Source: Aurantimonas sp. HBX-1 (GTDB taxonomy: Bacteria; Pseudomonadota; Alphaproteobacteria; Rhizobiales; Rhizobiaceae). From it: DNA of 64,000 nucleotides. The first letter of the stretch is position 1. Every line of letters begins with the position of its first letter. The stretch is taken from assembly GCF_021391535.1 (NCBI RefSeq), contig NZ_CP090066.1:633501-697500 (forward strand), in the 5' to 3' direction. Under the pieces are notes generated by a model. That model worked only from the letters and a program-made list of their open reading frames with translations, made no database searches and had not been told where the DNA came from. Of the stretch, positions 43,786 through 54,439 are shown piece after piece. The position numbers were made by a program, and so were the translations under genes.

Positions 43786-44519
43786 GCGGCGGACGCGGCG
43801 ACGACCGGGGCCTGACGGTCCGGGTGAAGAAGAAGCGCGGGCTGAAGGCGTCGTCGCGACGCTGGCTCGAGCGCCAGCTCAACGACCCCTATGTGCGCCG
43901 CGCGCGCGCCGACGGCTACCGTTCGCGGGCCGCCTACAAGCTGATCGAGACGGACGACCGCTACAAGTTCCTGAAGAAGGGCGACCGGGTCGTCGACCTG
44001 GGCGCGGCGCCCGGCGGCTGGTGCCAGGTGGCGGCCGAGCGGGTCGGCTCGGTCGAGGGCGACATCCGTGTCGTCGGCATCGACTATCTGCCGGTCGAGC
44101 CGGTGATCGGCGCGACCATCCTCGAAATGGACTTCCTCGACGAGGCGGCCCCGGGCCGGATCCTTGCCGAGCTCGGCGGCGATCCGGACGTCGTCCTGTC
44201 CGACATGGCGGCGCCGACCACGGGGCACCGGCGCACCGACCATCTGCGGACCATGCATCTCTGCGAGGTGGCGGCCGACTTCGCCGTACGCACGCTGCGG
44301 CCGGGCGGCCATTTCCTCGCCAAAACCTTCCAGGGCGGCACGGAGCACGACCTCCTCAACCTCCTGAAGCGGAACTTCACCTCGGTCCACCACGTGAAGC
44401 CGCCCTCGTCGCGGGAAGACTCGGTCGAGCTCTACATCCTCGCCAAGGGGTTCAAGGGCCGACAGGCGGAGGCGGATGACGCGGCGGCCGAGCGGGACGA
44501 GGCCGGCCCGCTCGGCTGA
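43782..44519 (+). CDS. rlmE: 23S rRNA (uridine-2'-O-)-methyltransferase RlmE (FtsJ/RrmJ)
   Basis: 245 residues with the FtsJ fold: RSRAAYKLIETDDRYKFLKK (catalytic Lys of the KDKE tetrad), SAM motif VVDLGAAPGGWCQVA, VLSDMAAPTTGH (Asp), HFLAKTFQGGTEHDLL (second Lys) and VKPPSSREDSVELYILAKGF (Glu). It methylates U2552 of 23S rRNA in the large subunit. The N-terminus has an Alphaproteobacteria-style basic extension (RVKKKRGLKASSRRWLERQL). Translationally coupled to ppx (ATGA), a gene order that recurs in the Hyphomicrobiales. Confidence 0.96.
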   Translation: MSGGRGDDRGLTVRVKKKRGLKASSRRWLERQLNDPYVRRARADGYRSRAAYKLIETDDRYKFLKKGDRVVDLGAAPGGWCQVAAERVGSVEGDIRVVGIDYLPVEPVIGATILEMDFLDEAAPGRILAELGGDPDVVLSDMAAPTTGHRRTDHLRTMHLCEVAADFAVRTLRPGGHFLAKTFQGGTEHDLLNLLKRNFTSVHHVKPPSSREDSVELYILAKGFKGRQAEADDAAAERDEAGPLG

Positions 44520-44524
44520 GCCGC

Positions 44525-45913
44525 CTATTCGGCCGGCAGCCGGCGTCCCGCCACCTCGTCGCCGGCCTCGCGCGCCATCGGCAGGAAGACCAGCGCCGCC
44601 GCCGCGGTGATGCCGCCGACGACGAAGAAGGCGGCGGAGAAGTCGGCGAGGCTCGCCTCTGTGCTGCCGGACAGCGCCATGCCGGCCTCCAGCACCGCGC
44701 CGGCGACGGCGACGCCGGTGGCGATCGAGACCTGCTGCAATGCCCCCATCAGCGCCGTCGCATCGCCGGTGCCCTGGCGCGGCACGTCGGCGAAGGCCAG
44801 CGCGTTGATCGAGGTGAAGAACAGCGAGCGGAAGAAACCGCCGACAAGCAGCAGCGCCAGGACGATGATGATCGGGCTGTCGGGCCGGTAGAAGCCGACC
44901 ATGGCCATCATGCCGCCGCCGACGATCGCCGTCGTGATCAGCGTCAGGCGGAAGCCGAGCCGCTTCAGGATCGGGTGGGCGAGCAGCTTCATGCCCATGG
45001 CGCCGCCGATCGAGACGCAGGTGATCAGGCCCGACTGGAACGGCGTGTAGCCGAAGCCGAGCTGCAGCATCAGCGGCAGCAGGAACGGTGTCGCGCCGGC
45101 GCCGATGCGGAACAGCGCGCCGCCGACGATGGCGGACCGCAGCGTCTCGATCCGGAACAGCGACAGTTTCAGCACAGGGTTCTCGGTGCGCCTCGCATGC
45201 CTGACGTAGAGGCCGGCCGCGACGATGCCGGCGGCCGCCGTGACGAGGCCGACGACCGGGGGCAGGGCCGGCAGCGACACCACCGAAAAGCCGAAGACGA
45301 TGCCGGCGCAGGCAAAGCCCGACAGCAGGAAGCCGGGGAAATCGAACGTCACGCCCTTCACCCGGTCGATCTGCGGCAAAAAGCGTGTGGCGAGCAGGAC
45401 GCCGATGATGCCGATCGGCAGGTTGATCAGGAAGATCCAGCGCCAGTCGGCATAGGTCGAGATCGCGCCGCCGATCGGCGGGCCGACCAACGGCCCGATC
45501 AGGGCGGGGATGGTGAACCAGGCCATGGCGCTGACGAGCTGCGATTTCGGCACGGCCCGCACCAGCAGCAGCCGGCCAACCGGCGTCATCATCGCCCCGC
45601 CCATGCCCTGGACGAAGCGGGCGGCGACGAATCCCTCCAGCGAGTTGGCGAGAGCGCAGGCCAGCGAGCCGGCGACGAACACCGCGATCGCCAGGCGGAA
45701 GACCAGCTTCGGGCCCCAGCTGTCGGCAATGCGGCCGGAGATCGGGATGAAGATGGCGAGCGAGACGTAATAGCTGGTGAGCGCCAGCTTCAAGGCGATG
45801 GGGCTGGTGCCGAGATCGGCGGCGATCACCGGCAGCGATGTCGCGATCACGGTCGAGTCCATGTTCTCCATGAACAGCGCGACGGCAAGCACGATCGGGA
45901 CGATCCGGTTCAA
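44525..45913 (-). CDS. MFS transporter of the DHA2 (EmrB/QacA) drug-efflux type
   Basis: 462 residues with about 14 hydrophobic segments. Motif region A is recognisable (GRIADSWGPKLVFRLAIAVF), motif C-like GPLVGPPIGGAI and the DHA2 start MENMDSTVIATSLPVIAADLG. It probably exports drugs or toxic compounds by proton antiport. The start is TTG at 45913 with CGAGG upstream. It converges with rlmE (5-bp spacing) and diverges from the metallo-beta-lactamase-fold gene. Confidence 0.92.
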   Translation of the reverse strand: MNRIVPIVLAVALFMENMDSTVIATSLPVIAADLGTSPIALKLALTSYYVSLAIFIPISGRIADSWGPKLVFRLAIAVFVAGSLACALANSLEGFVAARFVQGMGGAMMTPVGRLLLVRAVPKSQLVSAMAWFTIPALIGPLVGPPIGGAISTYADWRWIFLINLPIGIIGVLLATRFLPQIDRVKGVTFDFPGFLLSGFACAGIVFGFSVVSLPALPPVVGLVTAAAGIVAAGLYVRHARRTENPVLKLSLFRIETLRSAIVGGALFRIGAGATPFLLPLMLQLGFGYTPFQSGLITCVSIGGAMGMKLLAHPILKRLGFRLTLITTAIVGGGMMAMVGFYRPDSPIIIVLALLLVGGFFRSLFFTSINALAFADVPRQGTGDATALMGALQQVSIATGVAVAGAVLEAGMALSGSTEASLADFSAAFFVVGGITAAAALVFLPMAREAGDEVAGRRLPAE

Positions 45914-46121
45914 GGCAAACCTCGGAGGATACGATAAGGCAGGCTTATCGGGATGCGCCGGCGACCAGGGACAGTCAAGCCGCGCCAGGCATGCGACGGC
46001 GGGCGGTCGAGGTCAACTTGGCGTGTGGAGCGGTTGCCGGGCTGCGATGCCGGGCCAGTTGGGGCGACCATACGCGCCGCTTGCCGGGCGCCACCCATCC
46101 GCAGGAAAGGGAGACAGACCC

Positions 46122-47150
46122 ATGAGCCCCAACAACAGTTCGATCTGCAATCGCCGCAACGCCCTCAAGCTGGCCGTCGCCGCCGGGGGCGCCGCCGCCG
46201 GCGCGCTCGCCACCCGCGGCGCCTTCGCGCAGACCGCCGACGCGGACGAAGCGGCGCGCGAACGCGCCAGCGCCGACTCGCCCGGCTGGCACCGTGTCAG
46301 CCTCGGGGATGCGCGGATCACCACGATCCTCGACGGGCTTCGGCCCGGCGACGGCCCGTATCCGACCTTCGGCGCGGACCAGAGCCAGGAAGCGATGGCC
46401 GAGCTGATGCGCGAGAACTATCTGCCCGAGGACCGCTTCGCCAACGGCTTCACCCCGACGCTGGTCGAACTCGACGACAACCTCGTCCTGTTCGATACGG
46501 GCTTCGGCGAATCCGGGCGGGAGAACGGCTTCGGCCGGCTGGTCGAGCGCATGGACGCGGCGGGCTACCGCCCCGAGGACGTCACCATCGTCGTGCTCAC
46601 GCATTTCCACGGCGACCACATCCAGGGCCTGATGACCGGCGACGCGCCGACCTTCCCGAATGCCCGCTATGTCGCCGGGCAGGTCGAGTACGACTGGTGG
46701 ACGTCCGACGAAGCCAGGAACGGCGACCGGGCACAGGGCGCGGCGCTGGTCGAGCGGCTGGTCGTGCCGCTGCGCGACCGGATGACGCTGGTCGGCGAGG
46801 GTGACGAGGTGGTGTCCGGCATCACCGCCATGGAAGCGTTCGGCCATTCGCCCGGCCACATGATCTTCGAGGTCGCCTCGGGCGGCCAGCGGCTCTGGCT
46901 GACGGCCGACACCGCCAACCACTTCGTCGCTTCGCTGCAGAAGCCGGAATGGCAGGTCTCCTTCGACCAGGACAAGGCGATGGCGACGGCTACCCGCAAG
47001 CGGGTCTTCGACCGGATCGCCGAGGAGCGGATCCCGTTTATCGGCTTCCACATGCCGTTCCCGGCTATCGGCTATGCGAAGAAGCTCGAGGATGGCGGCT
47101 ACCGGTTCATCCCGGAATCCTATCAGCTCGCCCTCGCCGACGAGGGCTGA
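46122..47150 (+). CDS. Exported metallo-beta-lactamase-fold hydrolase
   Basis: 342 residues with a twin-arginine type signal (CNRRNALKLAVAAGGAAAGA) and a metallo-beta-lactamase domain: LVLFDTGFGESG, the metal motif LTHFHGDHIQGL (HxHxDH), GHSPGHMIFEV, TADTANHFV and a final FHMPFPAIGY, which gives the sixth ligand. This variant is related to lactonase/quinolone-signal and glyoxalase II-like enzymes; the substrate is unknown. AGGAAAGGGAG precedes the ATG at 46122. Secretion via Tat indicates a folded, metal-loaded periplasmic enzyme. Confidence 0.9.
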   Translation: MSPNNSSICNRRNALKLAVAAGGAAAGALATRGAFAQTADADEAARERASADSPGWHRVSLGDARITTILDGLRPGDGPYPTFGADQSQEAMAELMRENYLPEDRFANGFTPTLVELDDNLVLFDTGFGESGRENGFGRLVERMDAAGYRPEDVTIVVLTHFHGDHIQGLMTGDAPTFPNARYVAGQVEYDWWTSDEARNGDRAQGAALVERLVVPLRDRMTLVGEGDEVVSGITAMEAFGHSPGHMIFEVASGGQRLWLTADTANHFVASLQKPEWQVSFDQDKAMATATRKRVFDRIAEERIPFIGFHMPFPAIGYAKKLEDGGYRFIPESYQLALADEG

Positions 47151-47167
47151 CAGGCACCACCCGGGCG

Positions 47168-47185
47168 GCCCGGCGACAGCCGGGC
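47168..47185. terminator. Possible bidirectional hairpin between convergent genes
   Basis: GCCCGGC (47168-47174) and GCCGGGC (47179-47185) form a 7-bp stem with loop GACA between the stop codons of the hydrolase and Excalibur genes. A T-run is lacking on both sides, so termination strength is doubtful. Confidence 0.4.
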
Positions 47186-47207
47186 TGCTCGAACTCCTCC
47201 AACGGTG

Positions 47208-47453
47208 TCAGCGGGAGCAGCCGATCTCGGCCATGATCGCCAGCACGGCGGCGCGCGAGCCGCAGACGTTCTCACACGGGATGCCGTCTTTGTCGCGGTC
47301 CGCACCGGGGTGGCTGCCGGCGCACCAGGCGATGACGGCCTGGCGGCAGCTCGTGTAGTCGGTGCACCGCGCCGCCTGCGCTTCGCCGGCGGCGGCGGTC
47401 AGCGCGACCGTCCCGAGAACCCATCGTGCCAGAAAGTTCATCCGTCGCCGCAT
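47208..47453 (-). CDS. Excalibur calcium-binding domain protein, secreted
   Basis: 81 residues: a signal peptide (residues ~5-27, cleavage GEAQA-A), then a single Excalibur domain with YTSCRQAVIAWCAGSHPG and the DxDxDG loop DRDKDGIPCENVCG. The four cysteines likely form two disulfides. The start at 47453 has AGGAG upstream; an internal ATG at 47441 would still retain the signal. Excalibur domains are found at the surface and bind Ca2+; no catalytic role is known. Confidence 0.82.
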   Translation of the reverse strand: MRRRMNFLARWVLGTVALTAAAGEAQAARCTDYTSCRQAVIAWCAGSHPGADRDKDGIPCENVCGSRAAVLAIMAEIGCSR

Positions 47454-47625
47454 CCGCCTGCTCCTGCCTGCCGTTTCGACCCGCTGCGTGGCCTGCCAGG
47501 AGGCTACGATGGCAGCCTTGCGTCGGCCGACCTTCCCAAGGCGGTGGGGTCGTGATAGCAGCCCGTGCCAATCCTTTTTCCCGCCGACTCGATTTTTCGC
47601 GTTGGACGCAGCCCCGAGGACTGGC

Positions 47626-49128
<1,503 letters not shown>

Positions 49129-49167
49129 GGGCCTAACTGCGCAGCGAATGATAAGCCGGAACGCCGC

Positions 49168-50076
49168 CTAGGCCGCGAGGTCGTTCGCCTGGCCGCCGGC
49201 TCGGCGGATGACGTCGGCCAGGACCTCGAAATCCTGCCGCCGGGCCGTCGAGGGACGGAAGGCGAGGGCGATGGTGCGGGCGGGCGCCGGGTCCTCGAAG
49301 GGCAGGATGGCGATGCCGCCCCGCCGCGTCTCGTCCGCCACCGCCATGTCGGGGATCAGCGTCGCGCCGAGGCCGGCCGCGACCATGCGCAGGATGGTCG
49401 AGAGGCTCGTCGCCCCGAGGCCCGCCCGCTCGCTCGGATCGGCGATCTGGCAGATCTCCAGCGCCTGGTCCCGCAGGCAGTGGCCCTCCTCGAGCAGGAT
49501 GAGCCGCACGTCGCGCATCAGCCGGATGGGGATGCGGCGGGCGTAGCGGTCGGCCTGGTCCGCCGGGACGGCGAAGTGGAACCGGTCCTCGAACAGGGTC
49601 AGCGTCTCGAGCCCGCGCTCGTCCACCGGCAGCGCGACGATGGCGCAGTCGATCTCGCCCGCCGACAGTTCCCGCAGCAGCCGGTCGGTCACGCTCTCGC
49701 GCACCTCGCATTCGAGCTGCGGATGCTCATCGGCGAGTACCGCCAGCAGCGACGGGAGCAGATAGGGGGCGACGGAGGCGATGACGCCGAGGCGCAGGCG
49801 CCGCGAGAGCGGCGCGTCGCCGGCGGTCGCGATGCTTTCCAGCTCGCGCACCTCGGTGAGGATCGAGCGGACCCGTGCGCCGATGGCCGCGCCTTCGCCG
49901 GTCAGCGCGATGCCGCCGGACGAGCGCTGGAAGAGCGCGCCCCCGAAGAAGGTTTCCATCTGCGCGATCTGGGCCGAGAGCGCCGGCTGGCTGATGTTCA
50001 GGCGCCTGGCGGCCCGGCCGAAATGCAGCGTCTCGCTGAGGGCCTCGAAATAGCGGAGCTGGCGAAGGGTGATCAT
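49168..50076 (-). CDS. oxyR: Hydrogen peroxide-sensing LysR-type regulator OxyR
   Basis: 302 residues: LysR HTH (residues 1-60: TLRQLRYFEALSETLHFG, RRLNISQPALSAQI), then the regulatory domain. The peroxidatic pair is present: Cys200 and Cys209 in EEGHCLRDQALEICQ, with the spacing of nine seen in E. coli OxyR (C199/C208). The ATG at 50076 is selected as the HTH starts there. Divergent from katA with 107 bp between, which is the standard arrangement for OxyR-controlled catalase. On oxidation it should activate katA and regulate itself. Confidence 0.93.
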   Translation of the reverse strand: MITLRQLRYFEALSETLHFGRAARRLNISQPALSAQIAQMETFFGGALFQRSSGGIALTGEGAAIGARVRSILTEVRELESIATAGDAPLSRRLRLGVIASVAPYLLPSLLAVLADEHPQLECEVRESVTDRLLRELSAGEIDCAIVALPVDERGLETLTLFEDRFHFAVPADQADRYARRIPIRLMRDVRLILLEEGHCLRDQALEICQIADPSERAGLGATSLSTILRMVAAGLGATLIPDMAVADETRRGGIAILPFEDPAPARTIALAFRPSTARRQDFEVLADVIRRAGGQANDLAA

Positions 50077-50077
50077 C

Positions 50078-50157
50078 CCGATAGGATAAACTGATTGGCG
50101 CCGGTTGAAAATACGATTGGAGATTATCGGTTGCGGCCGGTATGTTCGGACCATACC
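50078..50157. promoter_or_regulatory. oxyR-katA intergenic control region with inverted repeats
   Basis: CCGATA (50078-50083) and TATCGG (50125-50130) form inverted half-sites about 47 bp apart (centre spacing), framing the region where an OxyR tetramer would contact four half-sites. GGTATG (50139-50144) and CATACC (50152-50157) form another perfect palindrome with a 7-base spacer, just before the katA ribosome site. Confidence 0.5.
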
Positions 50158-50183
50158 AATTCCAGAATCCCAGGGAGGCCCCG

Positions 50184-51686
50184 ATGGCTGATCGCCCGAG
50201 ACTTACCACGACCGCCGGGGCGCCGGTGTCCAGCAACCAGAACGCCAAGACGGTGGGCCGCAACGGCCCGGTGCTGCTCGAGGACTACCAGCTGATCGAG
50301 AAGCTGGCGCACCAGAACCGCGAGCGGGTTCCCGAGCGCGTCGTCCACGCCAAGGGCTGGGGCGCCTACGGCACCCTCAACGTCACCGAGGACGTCAGCC
50401 GCTACACCCGCGCCAAGGTGCTGCAGCCCGGCAAGCAGACCGAGATGTTCGCCCGCTTCTCCACCGTCGCCGGCGAGCAGGGCGCGGCGGACGCCGAGCG
50501 CGACGTGCGCGGCTTCTCGCTGAAGTTCTACACCGAGGAAGGCAACTGGGATCTCGTCGGCAACAACACGCCGGTGTTCTTCGTCGCCGACCCCTACAAG
50601 TTCCCGGACTTCATTCACACGCAGAAGCGCCATCCGCGCACCAATCTGCGCTCCGCCACGGCGATGTGGGACTTCTGGTCGCTCTGCCCGGAATCGCTGC
50701 ACCAGGTGACGATCCTGATGTCCGACCGCGGCATCCCGACCGACCCCAGCCGCATGAACGGCTACGGCAGCCACACCTTCTCGCTGTGGAACGACCAGGG
50801 CGAGCGCTTCTGGGTGAAGTTCCACTTCAAGACCCAACAGGGCCACGCACACTTCGTCAACGAGGAAGCCGAGAAGGTCATCGCCAAGTCGCGCGAAAGC
50901 TACCAGGAAGCCCTCTACGGCATGATCGAGGACGGCCGCTTCCCGAAGTGGACGATGTTCATCCAGGTCATGCCGGAGGGTGAGGAAGAGCAGTTCGAGG
51001 AGAAGACCGGCTGGAGCGCCTTCGACCTCACCAAGGTCTGGCCGCACGGCATGTATCCGCTGATCAAGGTCGGCGACCTCGAGCTGAACCGCAACCCGGA
51101 CAACTACTTCACCGAGGTCGAGCAGTCTGCGTTCAACCCGTCCAACGTCGTGCCGGGCATCGGCTTCTCGCCGGACCGGATGCTGCAGGGGCGGCTGTTC
51201 TCCTATCCGGACGCGCACCGCTACCGCATCGGCACGCACTACGACGCCCTGACCGTCAACAAGCCGAAGAGCCCGGTGGCGCATTACCACATGGGCGGCG
51301 AGATGGCGCTCGGCCTGGCGACCAACCCGGACGCCTATTACGAGCCCAACTCGTTTAACGGCCCGGTCGAGGACCCGAGCGTCGAGGAGCCGCCGCACCG
51401 CTATGCCGGCCAGGTCGCGCGCTACGACTTCCGTGGCACGGCCGATCACTACAGCCAGCCGCGCGCGCTGTTCGAGATGTTCGACGAGGGCCAGAAGCAG
51501 CGCCTGTTCGGCAATATCGCCGGCGCGATGCAGGGCGTGCCGCAGTTCATCGTCGACCGCCAGCTGGCGCATTTCGACAAGGCGCATCCGGACTACGGGG
51601 CCGGCGTGCGCCAGGCCCTCTCGGTCCAGACGCGCGACGATGCCGAGGCGAGCCTGTCCACCAGCCACAGCGCCGCTGCCGAGTAG
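50184..51686 (+). CDS. katA: Monofunctional haem catalase (clade 3 size)
   Basis: 500 residues. Catalytic His55 in RVVHAKGWGAYG, the Asn of the GNNTPVFFVAD block, and the haem-ligand Tyr in GRLFSYPDAHRYRIG (RxFxYxDxxxxR) are all present. Small-subunit size without the C-terminal flavodoxin-like domain. The ATG at 50184 has GGGAGG upstream; an in-frame ATG at 50142 would lack one and sits on the operator palindrome. It dismutates H2O2 and is most likely OxyR-activated. A strong terminator follows. Confidence 0.96.
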   Translation: MADRPRLTTTAGAPVSSNQNAKTVGRNGPVLLEDYQLIEKLAHQNRERVPERVVHAKGWGAYGTLNVTEDVSRYTRAKVLQPGKQTEMFARFSTVAGEQGAADAERDVRGFSLKFYTEEGNWDLVGNNTPVFFVADPYKFPDFIHTQKRHPRTNLRSATAMWDFWSLCPESLHQVTILMSDRGIPTDPSRMNGYGSHTFSLWNDQGERFWVKFHFKTQQGHAHFVNEEAEKVIAKSRESYQEALYGMIEDGRFPKWTMFIQVMPEGEEEQFEEKTGWSAFDLTKVWPHGMYPLIKVGDLELNRNPDNYFTEVEQSAFNPSNVVPGIGFSPDRMLQGRLFSYPDAHRYRIGTHYDALTVNKPKSPVAHYHMGGEMALGLATNPDAYYEPNSFNGPVEDPSVEEPPHRYAGQVARYDFRGTADHYSQPRALFEMFDEGQKQRLFGNIAGAMQGVPQFIVDRQLAHFDKAHPDYGAGVRQALSVQTRDDAEASLSTSHSAAAE

Positions 51687-51734
51687 GCAACGACGCCGCG
51701 TCGACCGACGCGATGAGGCTTTGAAGCGTTGCGA

Positions 51735-51766
51735 AGGGCCGGGAGCAATCCCGGCCCTTTCCGTTT
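51735..51766 (+). terminator. Rho-independent terminator of katA
   Basis: A perfect 10-bp stem (AGGGCCGGGA 51735-51744, TCCCGGCCCT 51749-51758) with loop GCAA, followed by TTCCGTTT. Confidence 0.85.
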
Positions 51767-51905
51767 CAGCCGCAAACGCCTATGCACGGGCCATCATCAG
51801 GAAATACCGGTCGGGAGGGGTGGCGCTCATGCGCCCGTGCCCGATCCCGACGGGCGCGCGGCTCGACCACAGCCGTCGCCGCCCGCGAACACCAAGGAAC
51901 ATCTC

Positions 51906-53201
51906 ATGCGTCTAGGCGGCCGGATGGCAGCGTCCATCGAGGTTCTTTCCGACATCGAGACGCGGCGGCGGCCGGTCGGCGATGCGCTGAAGGACTGGGG
52001 GCTTTCGCATCGCTTCGCCGGGTCGGGCGACCGCGCAGCGATCGGCAACATCGTCTACGACGTGCTGCGGCGGAAGCGCTCGCTTGCCTGGCGGCTGGAC
52101 GACGCGTCGCCGCGGGCGCTGGTCTTCGGCGCGGTGCTCGATTCCGGCGGGCTCGACGAGAAGGAACTCGCCCGGGCCCTCGACGGCGACCGTTTCGCGC
52201 CGGAGATGATCTCCGCGGACGACATCGCCGGCTACCGGACGCGCGAGATCGCCCAGGCCCCGGACGCGGTGCGGGCGGACGTGCCGGACTGGATCGCGCC
52301 GCTGCTCGCCGAGGCGTTCGGCGACGCGTGGATCCAGGAGGCTGCCGCGCTCGGCGAGCGGCCGCCGCTGGACATGCGGGCCAATACGCTGCGCGCCGAT
52401 CGCGACAAGGTGGCGAGGGCCCTGGAGCCGTTCTCGCCGCAACCCGCGCCGATCGCGCCGCAGGGACTGCGCATCGCTCCGATCGCCGCCGACGGCCGCC
52501 ATCCCAACGTTCAGGTCGAGGCCGGCTTCCAGAAGGGCTGGTTCGAGATCCAGGACGAGGGGTCGCAGATCGTCGCGGCGCTGACCGGCGCCGCGCCCGG
52601 CGAGCAGGTGCTCGACTATTGCGCCGGCGCCGGCGGCAAGACGCTGGCGCTCGCCGCCGCCATGCAGAATACCGGCCAGATCCACGCCTACGATTCCGAC
52701 CGGCAGCGGCTCGCGCCGATCCACGAGCGGCTGAAACGGGCTGAGGTCCGCAACGTCCAGGTGCACGCGCCGCGCGACAACCTGTCGGAACATCGCGGCC
52801 GGATGGACCTGGTGCTGGTCGACGCGCCCTGCACCGGCACCGGCACATGGCGGCGGCGGCCCGACGCCAAATGGCGCCTCTCGGAACAGGCGCTGGAGCG
52901 CCGGGTGGTGGAGCAGCGCGACGCGCTCGCCGGCGCGGCGGACTTCGTCAAGCCGGGCGGACGGCTCGCCTATGTCACCTGCTCGCTGCTGCCCGCCGAG
53001 AACGAGGCGCAGGTCGAGGCGTTCCTGGCGGCGCACCCGGATTTCGCGCTGCTCGACGTCGCCGCGAGCTGGAACTCGGTCTTCCCCGAGGCGCCGGCCG
53101 CGTTCCTGTCGCGGCAGCGCGGGGAGGGCAGCACCCTGACGCTGACGCCGCGGACCAGCGGCACCGACGGCTTCTTCCTCGCGATGCTGACCCGCCGATG
53201 A
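51906..53201 (+). CDS. rsmB: 16S rRNA (cytosine-5-)-methyltransferase RsmB/NOP2 family
   Basis: 431 residues: an N-terminal NusB-like region (EVLSDIETRRRPVGDALKDW, IGNIVYDVLRRKRSL), then the RsmB/NOL1/NOP2 catalytic domain: SAM motif LDYCAGAGGKTLALAA, IHAYDSDRQRL, the conserved Cys in LVDAPCTGTGTWRRRP and the catalytic Cys in YVTCSLLPAENE. It makes m5C in 16S rRNA. The ATG at 51906 is preferred as the frame upstream is unlike the family. It overlaps the TspO gene by four bases. Confidence 0.93.
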   Translation: MRLGGRMAASIEVLSDIETRRRPVGDALKDWGLSHRFAGSGDRAAIGNIVYDVLRRKRSLAWRLDDASPRALVFGAVLDSGGLDEKELARALDGDRFAPEMISADDIAGYRTREIAQAPDAVRADVPDWIAPLLAEAFGDAWIQEAAALGERPPLDMRANTLRADRDKVARALEPFSPQPAPIAPQGLRIAPIAADGRHPNVQVEAGFQKGWFEIQDEGSQIVAALTGAAPGEQVLDYCAGAGGKTLALAAAMQNTGQIHAYDSDRQRLAPIHERLKRAEVRNVQVHAPRDNLSEHRGRMDLVLVDAPCTGTGTWRRRPDAKWRLSEQALERRVVEQRDALAGAADFVKPGGRLAYVTCSLLPAENEAQVEAFLAAHPDFALLDVAASWNSVFPEAPAAFLSRQRGEGSTLTLTPRTSGTDGFFLAMLTRR

Positions 53202-53650
53202 GACATCCGCTCCTCGTCCTGGCCCTGTTCATTGCCCTCACCGTCGGCGGCGGTGGGCTGATCGGCCTCGCCGTCGAGACCGGCGGCTGGTACGCCGGGC
53301 TCGTAAAGCCGTCCTTCAATCCGCCGCCGTGGGTGTTCGGCCCGGTCTGGGGAATCCTCTATCTCCTGATCGGCATCGCCGGCTGGCGGGTCTGGCGGCA
53401 CAGGGACGGGGCAGCGCTGCGGCTCTGGTGGCTGCAGCTGGGGCTCAATTTCGCCTGGCCGCTGCTGTTCTTCGGGGCGCAGCTGATTGTGCCGGCGCTG
53501 GTCGTGCTCCTGGCGCTGCTTGGCGCGATCCTGTGGTTCCTGCGCAGGACGTGGACCACCGACCGCCCGGCCGCGCTGCTGTTCCTGCCCTATGCCGCCT
53601 GGACCGCCTACGCGGCGCTTCTCAACGGCGCGATATGGTGGTTGAACTAG
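53198..53650 (+). CDS. tspO: TspO/MBR-family tryptophan-rich sensory protein
   Basis: 150 residues with five predicted helices. Typical signature WYAGLVKPSFNPPPWVFGPV near residue 30, WGILYLLIGIAGWRVW, LNFAWPLLFFG and PYAAWTAYAALLNGAIWWLN at the end, matching the aromatic-rich TspO family. Members bind porphyrins and influence tetrapyrrole or stress signalling in alphaproteobacteria. The start overlaps the rsmB stop (ATGA). Confidence 0.93.
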   Translation: MRHPLLVLALFIALTVGGGGLIGLAVETGGWYAGLVKPSFNPPPWVFGPVWGILYLLIGIAGWRVWRHRDGAALRLWWLQLGLNFAWPLLFFGAQLIVPALVVLLALLGAILWFLRRTWTTDRPAALLFLPYAAWTAYAALLNGAIWWLN

Positions 53651-53686
53651 CCGGCCTGCCCGCCATCCACGACCGCCGGACCCGTC

Positions 53687-54385
53687 ATGACCAGCTACGA
53701 CCCGACGAAAAGCGACCTCGTCCTCGATACGATCGGCGGCGCGCGGGTGCTGTTCGTCATGGCGGCAGCGGCCGAATACGGCCCGGCGCTGAAGCAGCGG
53801 ATCCGGCCGCTGATGACCGGCGTCGGTCCGATCGAGGCGGCGCTCGGCACCGGCGTCGCCCTGCATGCGCTGGAATTGGCCGGCCACCGGCCCGACCTCG
53901 TCGTGTCGCTCGGCTCGGCGGGATCGCGGACGCTGGAGCAGGGAGAGGTCTACCAGGTCTCGTCGGTCTCCTGGCGCGACATCGACGCTTCGCCGCTCGG
54001 CTTCGCCAAGGGGGTCACGCCGTTCCTCGACCATCCGGTGGAGACGCCGCTGCCGACCCCGATCCCGAGCGTGCGGCCTGCGCGGCTGTCGACCGGCTCC
54101 GACATCGTCTCAGGAATCCGCTATCGCGAAATCGACGCCGACATGGTGGACATGGAGACCTTCGCGGTGCTGCGGGCCTGCCAGCGCTTCGCCGTGCCGC
54201 TGCTCGGCCTGCGCGGAATCTCCGACGGGGCGACCAGCCTGCACCATTACGACGACTGGACGACGCTGCTGCACGTCATCGACGAGAAGCTGGCAGACGC
54301 CGTCGACCGGCTGGAGGTGGCGCTTGATTCGGGGCTGCTCATCCTCGACGGGCCACAGGCGCCGGCGGCGGACATTCGCTCATGA
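53687..54385 (+). CDS. mtnN: 5'-methylthioadenosine/S-adenosylhomocysteine nucleosidase (MtnN/Pfs type)
   Basis: 232 residues of the PNP/UDP phosphorylase superfamily: FVMAAAAEYGPALKQR (MtnN-like glutamate region), GVGPIEAALGTGVALHAL, VVSLGSAGSRTLEQGEVYQV, VDMETFAVLRACQRF (ribose-binding Met-Glu) and LRGISDGATS (catalytic Asp). It cleaves MTA or SAH to adenine and the thioribose. It stands 36 bp after tspO on the same strand and ends just before a bidirectional terminator. Confidence 0.88.
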   Translation: MTSYDPTKSDLVLDTIGGARVLFVMAAAAEYGPALKQRIRPLMTGVGPIEAALGTGVALHALELAGHRPDLVVSLGSAGSRTLEQGEVYQVSSVSWRDIDASPLGFAKGVTPFLDHPVETPLPTPIPSVRPARLSTGSDIVSGIRYREIDADMVDMETFAVLRACQRFAVPLLGLRGISDGATSLHHYDDWTTLLHVIDEKLADAVDRLEVALDSGLLILDGPQAPAADIRS

Positions 54386-54386
54386 A

Positions 54387-54417
54387 AAAGGAGGACCGGC
54401 TGGGCCGGTCCTCCTTT
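54387..54417. terminator. Bidirectional rho-independent terminator
   Basis: A perfect 14-bp stem (54387-54400 with 54404-54417; AAAGGAGGACCGGC and its complement) with a 3-base loop, framed by A and T runs on both strands, two bases after the mtnN stop and 22 bp from the stop of the convergent DUF892 gene. Confidence 0.88.
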
Positions 54418-54439
54418 CGAAGCCGTCGATCGAGAGGGA

